From assembly GCA_900491605.1 (NCBI GenBank), contig UESW01004631.1, positions 430,958 through 494,957 of the forward strand: 64,000 nt of DNA, written 5' to 3'. Position 1 is the first letter of the stretch. Each line of letters begins with the position of its first letter. Shown in pieces: positions 35,605 through 47,443 of this stretch. Under the pieces are notes generated by a model. It saw only the letters and a program-made list of their open reading frames with translations, had not been told where the DNA came from and did no database searches. The position numbers and the translations under genes are program-made. The DNA comes from Calamus simplicifolius (taxonomy: Eukaryota; Streptophyta; Magnoliopsida; Arecales; Arecaceae).

Positions 35605-37398
35605 TGATGGGGCCAGTTGACCCCATGAAGAATAAAAGACAATAATTTTTGGACGGCCCACCTTGACAGCGGCGTCGTCTCAACGTTGGCCGCGTCCCAC
35701 CTCGATCTTGGCGTCAGCCACGGCCCACTTCGACCTCAACGTTCGCAACGGCCCACCTTGCCCTCGGCAATCAGCCTCGCCCCGCTCGGCCACCTCGGCT
35801 CCAAGGCCGACGGCTCCAAGGTCGGCAGCTCCAAGGCCACACCTCCAAGGCCGACGGCCCAAAGGCTGACACCTCCAAGACCGACACCTCCATGGCTGAC
35901 ACCTCCAAGGCCGACACCTCCATGGCCGACACCTCTAAGGCCGGCACCTCCAAGCCAGGCGGCCCCAGCACTTCCCAGCCGGCCTCGGCACTTCCCAGCG
36001 GCTCCGGCACCTTCCCAAGTAGCCCGGCATCTTCCTAGCCGGCCCCCTACGTCTCCAAGCTAGGCAGCCCTAGCACTTTTCAGCCGGCCCCGGTCCCAAG
36101 CAGCCCGGCATCTTCCTAGCTGGCCCCCTACGTCTCCAAGCTAGGCGGCCCCGGCAATTTCTGGCCGGCCCCTCTCGGCCCGAGCATCTCCGAGTTCTCC
36201 AAGCCCGCCGAGTCGGCCCCGACCCTTCCTGGTCGGCCATCTCGGCCCCGGCATCTCCGAGCCAGTCGAGTCAGCCCCAGCCATTCCTGGCCGGCCCCTC
36301 TCGGCCCCGGCATCTCCGAGCTCTCCAAGCCCGCCGAGTCGGCCCTGGCCATTCCTGGCCGGCCCCTCTCGGCCCCAGCATCTCCAAGCCCGCCGAGTCG
36401 GCCCCGACCCTTCCTAGTCGGCCCTTCTCGGCACCAGTGTCTCCAAGCCCGTCGAGTCAGCCCCGGCCCTTCCTGGTCGGCCCTTCTCGGCCCCGGCATC
36501 TCCGAGCCCGCGAGTCGGCCCCGGCCATTCCTGGCCGGCCCCTCTTGGCCCCGGCATCTCTGAGCTCTCCAAGCCCGCTGAGTTGGCTCCGGCCATTCCT
36601 GGCCGGCCCCTCTCGGCCCCGACGTCTCCAAGCCCGCCGAGTCGGCCCCGACCCTTCCTGGTCGGCCCTTCTCGGCCCCGCGTCTCCGAACCCGCCGAGT
36701 CGGCCTCGGCCATTCCTGGCCGGCCCCTCTCGGCCCTGGCATCTCCGAGCTCTCCAAGCCCGCCGAATCGACCCCGGCCGCCCCTGGCCAGCCGGGTCCA
36801 GCCTCGACTTCCCCGGAGGGTCAAGGTGTCCTAGTTCTTCCCAGCATGGCCCAGCGGTTCAAGAAACCGCCTCTCTGACTTGCGCTGCCTGACAATGCCA
36901 GGTCTACCTACTACTGGCCACGTTGTTGATGGGACTAGACCCAACTACCCAACAACCCCGCCGGCTGATGGGACTTAGCGCACCAACCGCCACTTTCTCC
37001 CATTCCGATGGGACAGGACCCACCAACCAGCGCAGATTCGCACACCTCCCAAGAAATCCGTAGACATTCCCTCCTTATGCAATCTCACGTGATCATACAG
37101 GGTCAATCCCTATAAAAAGGTGAATCCACCCAATAAATAGGTATGCGCGATAATCCCCAAAATCGCTGCCTTAGCATTCAGGAAGGAATCCCTCCTTCCT
37201 GAGACCTCCTTTCTCATACTAAAAAGGGCTCACTCGAGCCCCTCTTCAGCTGTGACCTCAGTTGCTAACTTGGGCATCGGAGGGTTCCACCGGAGAACCC
37301 TCTCCGGTCCTGGGACTTTTCTGCAGGTAACCTGGTGAAGAAGAGCCTGGAGAAGCATCCCGTTCCCGACGTCCAGGATAGGTGATTGAGCATCATCA
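35605..37398 (+). repeat. Gypsy-derived LTR copy 2 (shared middle LTR)
   Basis: 1794 bp, TGATGGGG...CATCA. Same organisation as copy 1, with short-unit block 35800-35955 and 60/69-bp block 36160-36780. It serves both as the 3' LTR of internal A (PPT upstream) and the 5' LTR of internal B (PBS at 37402). Confidence 0.93.
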
Positions 37399-37484
37399 GA
37401 TTGGCGCGCCAGAAAGGGGGATAAGAAAAAGTAGCGAACGTTCTCCCTGCGCTACATCTCTCCCCCTCTTCTCTTTGAGAAGCC

Positions 37485-38411
37485 ATGGTGGTAATGCGAG
37501 CTCAGAATGCCTCCGTCAGCTGTCCAGCGGGTCTCACCCTGCCAACTAGGCAGCAGGAGGCCAATTCCCGTACTACCAACCCTCCAGTTGCCTGCTCGCT
37601 GCCGGAGGCCGTTGATCAAATAGTGGAGCGGCTGGCAACTCTTTCCCAGCAAGTCCAGAATCTCACCGCCATAGTCCATGGGCTCCAACAACAACAGTCC
37701 ATGGCCACCCAACATCAGACTGCTCCCTCGCCAGTCAACAGTCGGCGAGGAGGGGTTCTCCTCGGTGGGAGGCCGGTCGGCGAGAGACCGGCCGATGTCA
37801 GGCTTCCCCTAGGAAGCCTCAACGCGAGCCCTTCAAGTGACCACGGTCCCCTGACCACGGCCCCAACGAATTTCCTCCCAAGCCACATCATCATGAGGAA
37901 CCTAGGCGGAAGTCCCAACTTCCGTCTCCATCTCCTTCTTCCTTTTCTAGCCCCTCGATCCCACATTCTGATGGAGATCGAGGGCGAGCCTTATCTCCAA
38001 CGTCCTCCTCCCATGAAGAAAGGTCCTCCCCATGACAAGAGCCGCTATTGCCGTTTCCACCGGGATTACGGCCATGATACCGACAGTTGCTACAGCTTGA
38101 AGCGGGCCGTCGAGGAGCTCATCCAGCAGGGCTACCTCGGCAAATATGTCCAAAAGGCGCCGCAGCCGCTGCCAGCCCTCATGGGGGCCCTGCTTGTCCA
38201 AGCCCCGGTCGACAATGCCCCCACTGAGCGGACGGTCGGAATGGTGTCCTGGAGATCAGCTTCTCACCTAAACGGCCGAGGGGGGAGGAGTTGTCGAGTA
38301 ATGTACTTCCTGAGAGGGTCCCTACCGCATAACCAAAACACTTCACAGGGGGGCATACAAATTAGAGGAACTCGATGGGAAACCCATTCCACGTACCTGG
38401 AATGCGGATAA
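37485..38411 (+). pseudogene. gag remnant, copy B (308-codon open frame, capsid core missing)
   Basis: Starts MVVMRAQNASVSC. It is the same gag remnant as copy A, but small indels put the N-terminal part and the zinc knuckle (YCRFHRDYGHDTDSC) in one open frame. The stretch between them is probably out of the ancestral frame: the alternative frame gives a more protein-like basic Arg/Pro/Ser linker. The capsid domain is missing at the same place as in copy A, so the deletion predates the tandem duplication. Confidence 0.7.
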
Positions 38412-38433
38412 CCTCCACTAGTATTATCAATGA
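38317..38433 (+). pseudogene. C-terminal tail of a Ty3/Gypsy integrase, copy B
   Basis: Same 39-codon tail as at 33425-33541, in a different frame from the gag remnant it overlaps. The Trp codon that is TGA in copy A is TGG here, but a new TAG replaces Gln near the end. Confidence 0.75.
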
Positions 38434-38517
38434 TGTATTCCCCTGGAGCGTGAAGTAATAAAGGAGGCCCTTTCTGACACAGTAGCCTATTCTCCCTTGT
38501 GCCATAGGACCAAGTCT

Positions 38518-38697
38518 CTCAAAAGGAGCTCACCGGCATCGCGGCCCACGGGACACCACTAGGCCCCGGCACGGCGGTGCCCCGGAGTAGGTTAAGACCC
38601 TAAAGGCTCTGTACCCGGTTGAGATGCCACTTGGGCGGCACACAAACCCCCAAGATGGTTCAAAGGAGCTCACTGGCATCGCGGCCCACGGGACACC
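38518..38697 (+). repeat. 141-bp tandem array B, left part
   Basis: The first unit (GGTTAAGA at 38590) and part of the second. The array is cut at 38697 by Copia-2 and continues at 48914. Across the insertion the spacing to the next landmark (48945) is about 139 bp, proving the two parts were joined. Confidence 0.92.
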
Positions 38698-40169
38698 TGT
38701 TGGCCCAGATGGCAACCCAAGAGGGAAGGGGGGGTGAATTGGGTTCTTTAAAAATTAGCCCTTTTTAAAATAGTTTGCTTGAGATTAATGAGGGCAATGC
38801 AAGATAACTATAAAGTGCAGTGAGTAAGATAGAGATAGATAAAGAGACAATGAGACACTGCAAACACAAAGATTTTATAGTGGTTCGGTGTATCCAACAC
38901 CTACGTCCACTCCCAAGATTCACTTGGGTCCACACTATAATCTCTCTAGATTACAGCCGAGTTGTTTTCCAAGCTCACAACTCAAACTTGTTGTTTTACC
39001 GGGTGCACAACGAACCCAGCTGGTTTTACTCGGGCTTACCAGCACAAAACCCTACACGTTGTTTTTCACGGGCTCACAACTAACCCAAGCTTAAACAAGC
39101 TTAACCCGAGGTAAAACTACCTCCTCTAGTTCAATCCCCCAGATTGAACTAGGCAAAAAATAAGATAAGTATTGTGTGTGAATACAAAGCTCCTCAATGA
39201 GCAAATATACAAATTAATAACAAGGTTTAGAAAAGCCTGATTTGTAGATTGGTTGGCTTTTGAGCTTTTCTTCTTTTCTTCTTTTCTTCTTCTCCTTGCT
39301 GGATTGAATCAAGCCTCAGCTCCGATTCTTCGTGGTTGAAGCAGTTGAGAAGGGTTGAAAAGCAAGAAACGAATCTCCTTTCTCCAAGTTGGGAAATCCT
39401 CCAAGACTTTGATTTTGAACGCTTTGGATTCCTCTTGAGCTTTTGGAGTGGAGTGGATTTGAGCTAGAAGGTTTTCCTTTCAAGATTCAAGCTCTCGGAT
39501 TTTTGAAATGGGATTTGTCTATCTCAGATTTTGTTTTTCTTTTTTCTTTTTTTTCTCTCTTTTTTTTTTTTTGAACAATAGACTCCCTTTTTATAGATTT
39601 CTTTTACACCTCTTTTGGAATAAAACTATCCGTTGGAGTGTACCTTCATCAAAATATATCCGTTAGAAATGAGTAAAAATAGAAAAGTTACCGTTAGAGC
39701 TGATCTGGCAACTTCGTTTTTCGTTCCAGGTGGGTTGGAGTCGACTCTAACTTTTCTGGAGTCGGCTCTAGCTCGAGGCGTTTTAAAATGATATTTCCGG
39801 AGTCGTCTCTGGCTTTTCTGGGGTCGACAAGAAACTTTTCCGGAGTCGACTCTAACTTACCCGGAGTCGACTCTAGGTTGGAGCCAGAAAAATCGACTTT
39901 CTGCTCCGTCTGTGAGAGTCGACTCTACAGTCTCGGAGTCGACTCTAATGACCGTGCCAGTTCCGGAGTCGGCTCTGTGATTCTCGGAGTCGACTCTAAT
40001 GTCTGCAATTCTTACCTAGACATTAGATTCGATCCAGAACACATTGTAACTCTGATTTTGATCTTTCAATAGTCTTATAGGCTGAAACACTAAATCAAAA
40101 TCATCAGAGCCTTCAAAAATTATACTCAAATAGTTTTGTTAATCATCAAAATCATCAATTGGGTCAACA
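38698..40169 (-). repeat. Copia-2 3' LTR
   Basis: 1472 bp, nearly identical to 47444-48908. Differences are a few substitutions and small indels, for example a short extra stretch near 38815-38825. The GAGTCGACTC cluster is at 39734-40000. Confidence 0.95.
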
Positions 40170-40170
40170 A

Positions 40171-40183
40171 TCTCCCCCTTTTT
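40171..40183 (-). other. Copia-2 polypurine tract
   Basis: The minus strand reads AAAAAGGGGGAGA just before the 3' LTR, identical to the Copia-1 PPT. Confidence 0.93.
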
Positions 40184-40781
40184 GATGATAACAAAAACTT
40201 TGAGTATATGCATTCAAAATTCAATCAAACTAAGGATTATAGTCATTTTAACTTTAAACCATTGAAATTAAGGTTTTGATGCCAATGTTCAATGTAAACT
40301 TTAAAATTGTACATGAGTTCAATATAATCCATCAATATTGAATTGTTGTAAATTGAGCTTTTTGTTAAGCTCCCCCTGCATTGAGTAGCTCCTCTTATAT
40401 AAACATCAAATTGTAACTGATAATCATTTCAATTCATTTTGCATAATTAATTCTCCCTTCTCCCCTTTCTTTCTTTCTTTATGCATATATAATTTTTCTT
40501 TCTTTGCATATACACAACTATCTCTCCCCCTTTTTTGTTATTAGCAATAAGGAGAGTAAAGAAAAATTTATAATCTCAATAAGCATAGGAATCCAATCAA
40601 TCAAAATTTGAAAAAGTGAAATTGTATTTCATATGCAAGAACCATTACATCAGTTGATTCATTTACATTTCAAAATGAAATACATTGGATAATCAAAAAC
40701 TTCCTAAGTACAAGCTATCAAACTCAAAACAAGATCAAATGTGCTTGAATACAATTTTCTTTAGATGACCTATTATCTCCA

Positions 40782-42142
40782 TTACATCATCTTTTTGTGC
40801 TTTCTTAAAATTTTCAAGGCAGCTTCGATTTGAGAGACTGCAAGGTCAATATCCTTCTTCAATTGACCCGTTGCATGAACATACGATCCTGATCCATCGG
40901 CAATGCCTTCCATCCTTTCGAAGATCTTGTGAAGCTCAGCTCCAAAGGATTCTACAGAACTGCCTAAGGTAAAGGATAGCATGTCCAGTCTCGAATTTAA
41001 TTCTTCTTTTAACTGATTAAAGTCTTCTTTCAATTGATTAATTTCATTTGATCTGTGACTGTCATACTCAGCAAGTAAGCTTCTTAACTGATCAAGTTGT
41101 TCATTAGAAAATCTTCCAGAATTTGTTATAGGCTGATGTGGAGGTGATGGAATAGAACTCGGTCCGGCCTCCGAAGGTCCAGCAGACGAAGGTCCCGCAA
41201 AAGATGAATCAGGGACTGATGGTCCCGCAGTAGATGGTCCCGGGATTTCTTCTAGTCTGGTTCCCTCTGCACCATCCCTATCTGTTCTTTCCTCTCTCCT
41301 CATCCAAACACCATTAACTTTCTTAAATCCCATTCTATGAATAGTAGAAATGCTGTAATAATCAGTGTGTCTCAGTTTTCTTAAAGGTTCATTTTCCATA
41401 TGAGCACACCCTGGCTTCTAAAAACTAATGTCAGAATCATACCGTATGGCAGTGTTGATCTTTTCTTAGTAGCTGCCTCTGCCATGTAACCTATCATCAT
41501 GCCAGCTAAATTGACTGGCCTTCCAGTTATAATGCAGTCCATCATCAGAACGTCTCGCTCCGAGACATACTCAAATCTCCCTATTTTTGGAAATAAGATT
41601 CTACCACATATATTATGCAATAATCTGAGTTCTAGGTTTAACTGATTTGCAAAGATCTCTTCGAACTCAGTCACATCTCTTCCTAGCATCCTTGATAGTG
41701 CACCACTTCTGTCATTAAGTTGACATTCCATTAAACCAACAGTGGGCATTTCTAATAGGGTTCCAAGAATCTCAGTTGTTACCGTAACCCTAGTTCCTCT
41801 CACTGTGCTAATCAATCCTCCTTCTCCTCTGCTTAATCCATTATAAAACTCCCTTACCAATGCTGGATAAGTGGGTAAATCTAGTGAGCACACTTTCTCC
41901 CATCCCATATCCCTTAAATTTCTTCCAATAGAGAAACCCTCCGATTCAAATAAATCAAAATTAACTTTTCTCCCAGTGGTAATGGTCTTACCAGCTAATT
42001 GATCAACCTTAGGAGATGAGGGTGAAGGTGGAGAATCCTCTTGAGTGGCCGAAGAGGAAGAAGGCGATGGTTGCCTTCGAACCGTGCGTCTTCTCGTTGG
42101 AACGGATGCTCCAGCGACGAATCCGCGCCTCTTTGGAGCCAT
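40782..42142 (-). pseudogene. Copia-2 extra ORF between pol and 3' LTR (one frame break)
   Basis: Two overlapping frames (42142-41381 and 41399-40782) make about 450 codons. The N-terminus MAPKRRGFVAGASVP is basic and Ser/Pro-rich. The central domain contains RDMGWEKVCSLDLPTYP, LLHNICGRILFPK, RFEYVSERDVLMMDCI and PVNLAGMMIGYMAE. Then come RKLRHTDYYSISTIHRMGF, a Ser/Pro/Gly linker and a C-terminal coiled coil (FSNEQLDQLRSLL ... LRKHKKMM). The only break is a one-base loss near 41398. It is far better preserved than the adjacent gag and pol. The fold resembles the 'putative plant transposon protein' family; no signal peptide or hydrophobic anchor is visible. Function unknown. Confidence 0.82.
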
Positions 42143-42239
42143 TGAGAGGATTGGAAGGTTAATCAGGGGTTTTGAGTGGATTTGGGGAAGTTGGAAAGTT
42201 TTGGAGTTCTTAGGAAGGTTTAGGAGACGATTGGAATGA

Positions 42240-42450
42240 TTGGGGGTCGACTCCGCCTTTTTATTTTTGACCTAACTCGACTTAGAGTCGACTCCCGAAA
42301 ACTGGGTGTCGGCTCCGAGCCAGAAAGTCTGTCAGCGCTCGTATTAGAGTCGGCTCCACAAAAGCCAGAGTCGGCTCTAATCACTTAGACAGAAAATCAA
42401 AAACTCAGGTGTCGACTCCGCAAACTGTCAGAGTCGACTCTAACAGTTTC
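42240..42450 (-). promoter_or_regulatory. GTCGAC motif cluster upstream of the Copia-2 extra ORF
   Basis: About seven copies of GAGTCGACTC, GGTGTCGACTC or GAGTCGGCTC lie within 210 bp, directly 5' (in element sense) of the extra-ORF ATG at 42142. The same motif clusters occur in both LTRs of this element. A promoter or regulatory role is inferred. Confidence 0.45.
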
Positions 42451-42635
42451 AGAGATAAAAAATTGAAGTTTCAAGATTTGAAACTATTCAAATTAATCAT
42501 CAAATTATAGATTAAAGTTATTTAGCAATTGGGGAAACAATGAATCAAGATCTAGATAGATTTCCTTATTGAAATATCAAGATTTTTCAAGAAAATGATG
42601 AAATCTAGATAGATGTCCTTAAGAGTTTCAGAAAA

Positions 42636-45600
42636 CTATTCCAAAGGATCACAAACTCCTAATTCTCCTCTAAGATAACAAAATCTTTCTTCACTTAAGG
42701 GTTTTGTTAATATATCTGCAAGTTGTTCTTCAGTATTCACATAATCAAGACAAATTTCATTATTGGCTACATGTTCTCTTATAAAGTGATATCTATTTCA
42801 ATATGCTTTGTTCTTGAATGTTGAATTGGATTTTTAGTTAGATTTATTGCACTTGTATTATCACATCTTATAGGTGTCTTATCAAGTGTGATACCATAGT
42901 CTTCAAGTTGTCTCTTAATCCATAGGATTTGAGCACAGCAACTTCCAGCTGCAACATATTCTGCTTCAGCAGTAGATAATGCAACCGAATTTTGCTTTTT
43001 GCTAAACCATGAGATTAAGTTACTTCCTAAAAATTGGCATGCACCACTTGTGCTTTTTCTATCTAACTTGCATCCAGCATAATCAGAATCTGAGTATGCA
43101 ATTAGATTTAATGTGGAGTCTCTAGAATACCATAAACCTACATTTTTTGTTCCACTTAAGTATCTTAGTATTCTTTTAACAGCTATTAAGTGTGATTCTT
43201 TAGGTTCTGATTGAAATCTAGCACATAAACATACAGAAAACATAATATCTGGTCTACTTGCAGTTAAATAAAGAAGGGATCCGATTATACCTCGATAATA
43301 CTTTTGATCAACCTTTTTACCTTCTTCATCTTTGTCCAGCTTGCATGAAGGACTCATTGGTGTTCCGAGGGGTTTAATTGATTCCATACCAAACTTCTTT
43401 AGAATTCTCTTGTGTACTTTGTTTGGTTGATAAAGATTCCCTCTTTGCTTTGTTTGATTTGGAGTCCAAGGAAGAAGTTGAGTTCTCCCATCATGCTCAT
43501 CTCGAATTCTCCCTGCATTAACTTAGCAAATTCTTGACATAGAGAATCGTTAGTAGCACCAAAAACAATGTCATCAACATATATTTGTACTACAAGTAAA
43601 TCTTTACTTTTTCTTTTCAAAAATAATGTTTTATCAACATTTCCTCTTGTAAATCATTTTCAATTAAGAATTTACTTAACCTATCATACCAAGCTCTAGG
43701 TGCTTGTTTCAAACCATATAAAGCTTTGTGCAATTTAAAAACGTGATTTGAAATTCGTGATCTTCAAAACCTGGTGGTTGTTCTACATAAACTTCTTCAT
43801 TTATAAATCCATTTAAAAATGCACTTTTAACATCCATTTGAAATAAATTAATGTTCATGTGACATGCAAATGCAAGTAATAGCCTAATGGCTTCTAATCT
43901 AGCTACAGGTGCAAAGGTTTCATCAAAATCAATACCTTCTTCTTGATTATATCCTTTTGCAACTAATCTAGCTTTGTTTCTAATTACTATGCCATTTTCA
44001 TCTAGTTTATTTCTAAAAACCCATTTTGATCCTATTACAGAATGATTTTTAGGTCTTTCAACTAATGTCCATACATTATTTCTAGTGAATTGATTTAATT
44101 CTTCTTGCATTGCTAACATCCAATTATTATCTTTTTCAGCTTCTTCAATAGTTTTAGGTTCAATTTGTGATACAAATGCAAGATGATTACTAATATTTCT
44201 CATAGATGATCTAGTTCTTATTCCTTGAGATGGATCACCTATAATCAATTCCTTGGGATGACTATAAGCATATCTCCAGTCTCTTGGAAGATCTATATCA
44301 TTATGATCAATATTACATCATCGTCCTTATGTGAATCATTATCTTTAGCTTCTTGCTCATGATCTGAAGATACTTCAATATTAAGTTTTTCAAGATCTTT
44401 TTCAATTATGTTTGTATCTTCCTCATCATCAATCTTTTCAGAACCAGTTGCTAAAGATTCATCAAAACTACATGAATGGATTCTTCAACAATTAAGGTTT
44501 TCTTGTTAAAGACTCTATATGCTTTACTAGTTGTTGAATAACCTAAGAATATTCCTTCATCAGATTTAGCATCAAATTTTCCTAAGTTGTTTTTACCATT
44601 ATTATGAATGAAACATTTACATCCAAATGCATGAAAGTATTTTATATTTGGTTTTCTTTCATTCCATAATTCATAAGGTGTTTTCTTTAAATTGGTCTTA
44701 TTAAAGCTCTATTTAAGATGTAACATGCTGTGTTAATAGCTTCCGCCCAAAAGTACTTTGGTAGTTTACTTTCACATAGCATGGTACGGGCCATGTCTTC
44801 TAGAGTCCTATTTTTCCTTTCAACTACACCATTTTGTTGTGGGTCCTAGGGGCTGAAAAATTATGATTAATACCATTTTCAGCAAAAACTTTCAAATAAG
44901 TGATTTTCAAATTCAGTTCCATGATCACTTCTTAGAGACACTATGGTAGTGTTTTTCTCATTTGTGACTTTCTTGAAGAATTTCAGGAATATCGAGAAAG
45001 TCTCATCTTTGTGAGCTAAAAACATTACCCAAGTGAATCTAGAGTAATCATCTACAATCACTAACCATATTTCTTTCCTCCTAGACTTGTGGTTCTAGTT
45101 GGTCCAAAAAGGTCCATGTGAAGTAGCTCTAATGGCCTAGAAGTTGAAACAACATTTTTAGATTTAAAGAACTTCTAGTTTGTTTTCCAAATTGACATGC
45201 ATCACATATTTTGTTATTTTCAAAATCTATTTAGGTAACCTTTAACTAAATCCATTTTAATTAGTTTTGAAATAAGGTGTGTGCTTGCATGACCTAATCT
45301 ACGATGCCACAACCAACCAATCTCATTTATGTTAGCATTATCAGCAATTAAGCAATGATTACTTAGATAATTTGTCTAAGTCAATCAAGTATACATTGCC
45401 ATTCTATAACCAGTAAAACAATGCTATTATCAATGGAATTAGTACTGTGCATATAGAAGATTTAAATGAAACATTAAAGTTTTTATCACATAATTGGCTT
45501 ATACTAATTAAATTATGCTTTAAACCATCAACATAAAGTACATTATCAATAAATGTGATGGAGTTATGCGAACTTTACCAAGGCCCAAATTTGACCTTTA

Positions 45601-45760
45601 CCATTATCGCCAAATGTACAACTCCACCTTTCTTTTCTTCAGGGTGATGAATTCATCTTTGTCACCCGTCATATGTCTTGAGCAGCCACTATCAAGATAC
45701 CACTTTTTCTTTGATCTTTTGGCTACAAGACATTCCTGCAAATAATTTAAACTTTATGTT
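42636..45760 (-). pseudogene. Copia-2 pol (frameshifted, most catalytic motifs kept)
   Basis: The protease motif YLDSGCSRHMTG near 45700 keeps the catalytic Asp. Integrase pieces include VDDYSRFTWVMFLAHKDE (45060) and SDHGTEFEN. RT includes KARLVAKGYNQEEGIDFDE, FQMDVKSAFLNGF and YVDDIVFGATND (about 43590). A 202-codon segment (43387-42779) covers the connection and RNase H with SDSDYAGCKLDRKSTSG and AEAEYVAAGSCCAQ. Frames change near 43715, 43625, 43395 and 42785, among others, all consistent with one-base indels. Stop at 42638-42636. Confidence 0.87.
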
Positions 45761-46239
45761 TAGGTACCCAAGCTTTCTTGGGTCCTTCATGGTTAGTAGC
45801 AACAAAAATTGTTCCTTTCGGAACCCATATTTTCTTTCTTTAATATTTAAGTTTTTATTATTTAAGTTTTACATTCAAAGATTTGTCCTTTTTGATTACA
45901 TTTAAAGCAAGTAAATTACTTTGGCCAGCTTTTACAAAAATATTTTTAAGATTTTTGTTTTCTTAAAGTGTTATACCCTAATCCGCTTTGTCAAAAACTG
46001 CTTTTTGACTATCTAAAACATGTTTAATTTAGTTGAGCTTAAGTAAATTTATCAACAATGTCTTTATATTTTTAACATCTTTCTTTAAAAATCATTTTCT
46101 TTAGAGATTGATTCTTTTTCTTTTAATTCTTTCTTTAGTTTTCAGATTTCAAGATTACTTTTCTTTAAGTTCTTCTTTTTCATTATTAAGTTCTTAACTT
46201 CTAAAGCTAATTCATTTTTCTTTTAAAGTAATTTTCATT

Positions 46240-47382
46240 TTTCAAAAACTTATATTTCTTTTTCAAAATTTGAAATCAATCATCAAGTTCATTAAAGCTT
46301 CAAACATTTCATCAAATGTAAATTCATCAAGGTTTTCGGAACTTACCTCATCGTTGTCGTCCGCCATGAAGCACATTTGCAACTTCCTTTTGTTCTTCTT
46401 CTTCGGAGGAAGATTCATCACCATGTTGCCATGTATGCCTTCTTCTTTTTCTTGTAGGCCTTTTTCAAAAGGACATCATATCCTAAAGTGCCCTGGTTTT
46501 TACACTCATAACAAGTCAAGGGCTCTTTCTCTTTTTCTTTGTCCTTGTCCTTTTTCTTATCCTTTTCTCCTTCCTTGCTCCAAATTTCTTTTTGTGGAAG
46601 GGCCTTTTTCTCATAAATCTTTGAATTTTTTGGCTAAGAGAGCAGTTTCATCATCATCATCATCATTATCACTGCTGCTCTCTTCCTTTTGCAGCTTGAG
46701 GGCAATTTTCTTCTTTTTGTTTCCTCCTCAACATGCTGCTTCATTGTCAGCTCATGGGTCATAAGGATCCTAGAAGCTCCTCTAAGGTAGTGTTGAGGTC
46801 CTTTGCTTCTTGGATTGCTGTCACTTTTGCTTCCCACGATCTTGGTAGTGACCTAAGAATTTTGCGAACAAGTCAGAGTTAGTATAAATTCTTACCAAGA
46901 CTTTTAAACCATTCACAATATCAGTGAATCTAGTGAACATGCATGTGATGGTTTCAGTTTGTTCCATGTAAACAATTCATATTTATGAACCAAAATATTT
47001 ATTTTTGATTCTTTTACTTGGTTTGTTCCTTCATGGTATTTCCAACCTATCCCAAATTTCTTTTGCGGAATTACATGTGAGATTCGGTTGAATTCATTTG
47101 AGTCTAAGGAACAATATAAATATTAATGGCTTTAGCATTAAGTTGTGCCATTCTCCTATCATTATCATTCCAATCCCTTTCGGGCTTAGGAACAATAGTG
47201 CCATCAATAAGGTGTGTGGGTGTACTAGGTCCATTTATTATAACACCCCACAATTCATAGTCAGAAGCTTGAATGAATATCCTCATTCTAGCTTTCCAAT
47301 ATGAATAGTTGGTTCCATTAAATAAAGGAGGTCTATTCGTAGAATGACCTTCAGCAAAACATGAACCACTTTGTGTTGCCAT
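46240..47382 (-). pseudogene. Copia-2 gag (frameshifted)
   Basis: Begins MATQSGSCFAEGHSTNRPP and keeps frame for 92 residues (DYELWGVIINGPSTP, PERDWNDNDRRMAQLN). It then breaks at a base loss near 47110. Further pieces with the Asp-rich and Lys-rich gag segments continue in changing frames to about 46240. Most breaks are single-base losses, often in A/T runs. A gag of this family would form the particle shell. Confidence 0.82.
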
Positions 47383-47429
47383 AAGGATCTTTAGCTCTTG
47401 ATCGTGAGATCAAATTCTAATGAGCACTT

Positions 47430-47441
47430 GCTCTGATACCA
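47430..47441 (-). other. Copia-2 primer-binding site (initiator tRNA-Met)
   Basis: The minus strand reads TGGTATCAGAGC two bases inside the 5' LTR, a perfect match to the usual iMet PBS. Confidence 0.95.
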
Positions 47442-47443
47442 AT

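Noticed and set aside
41381..41400. Programmed -1 frameshift in the Copia extra ORF, since both Copia-1 and Copia-2 switch frame at nearly the same place
   Set aside because: Aligning the two, the base is lost at different positions about 10-15 nt apart and there is no shared slippery heptamer. They are independent one-base deletions.
40782..42142. Calling the Copia extra ORF an envelope gene
   Set aside because: No signal peptide, transmembrane anchor or fusion-type segment is visible. The central domain resembles a plant transposon-associated family instead.
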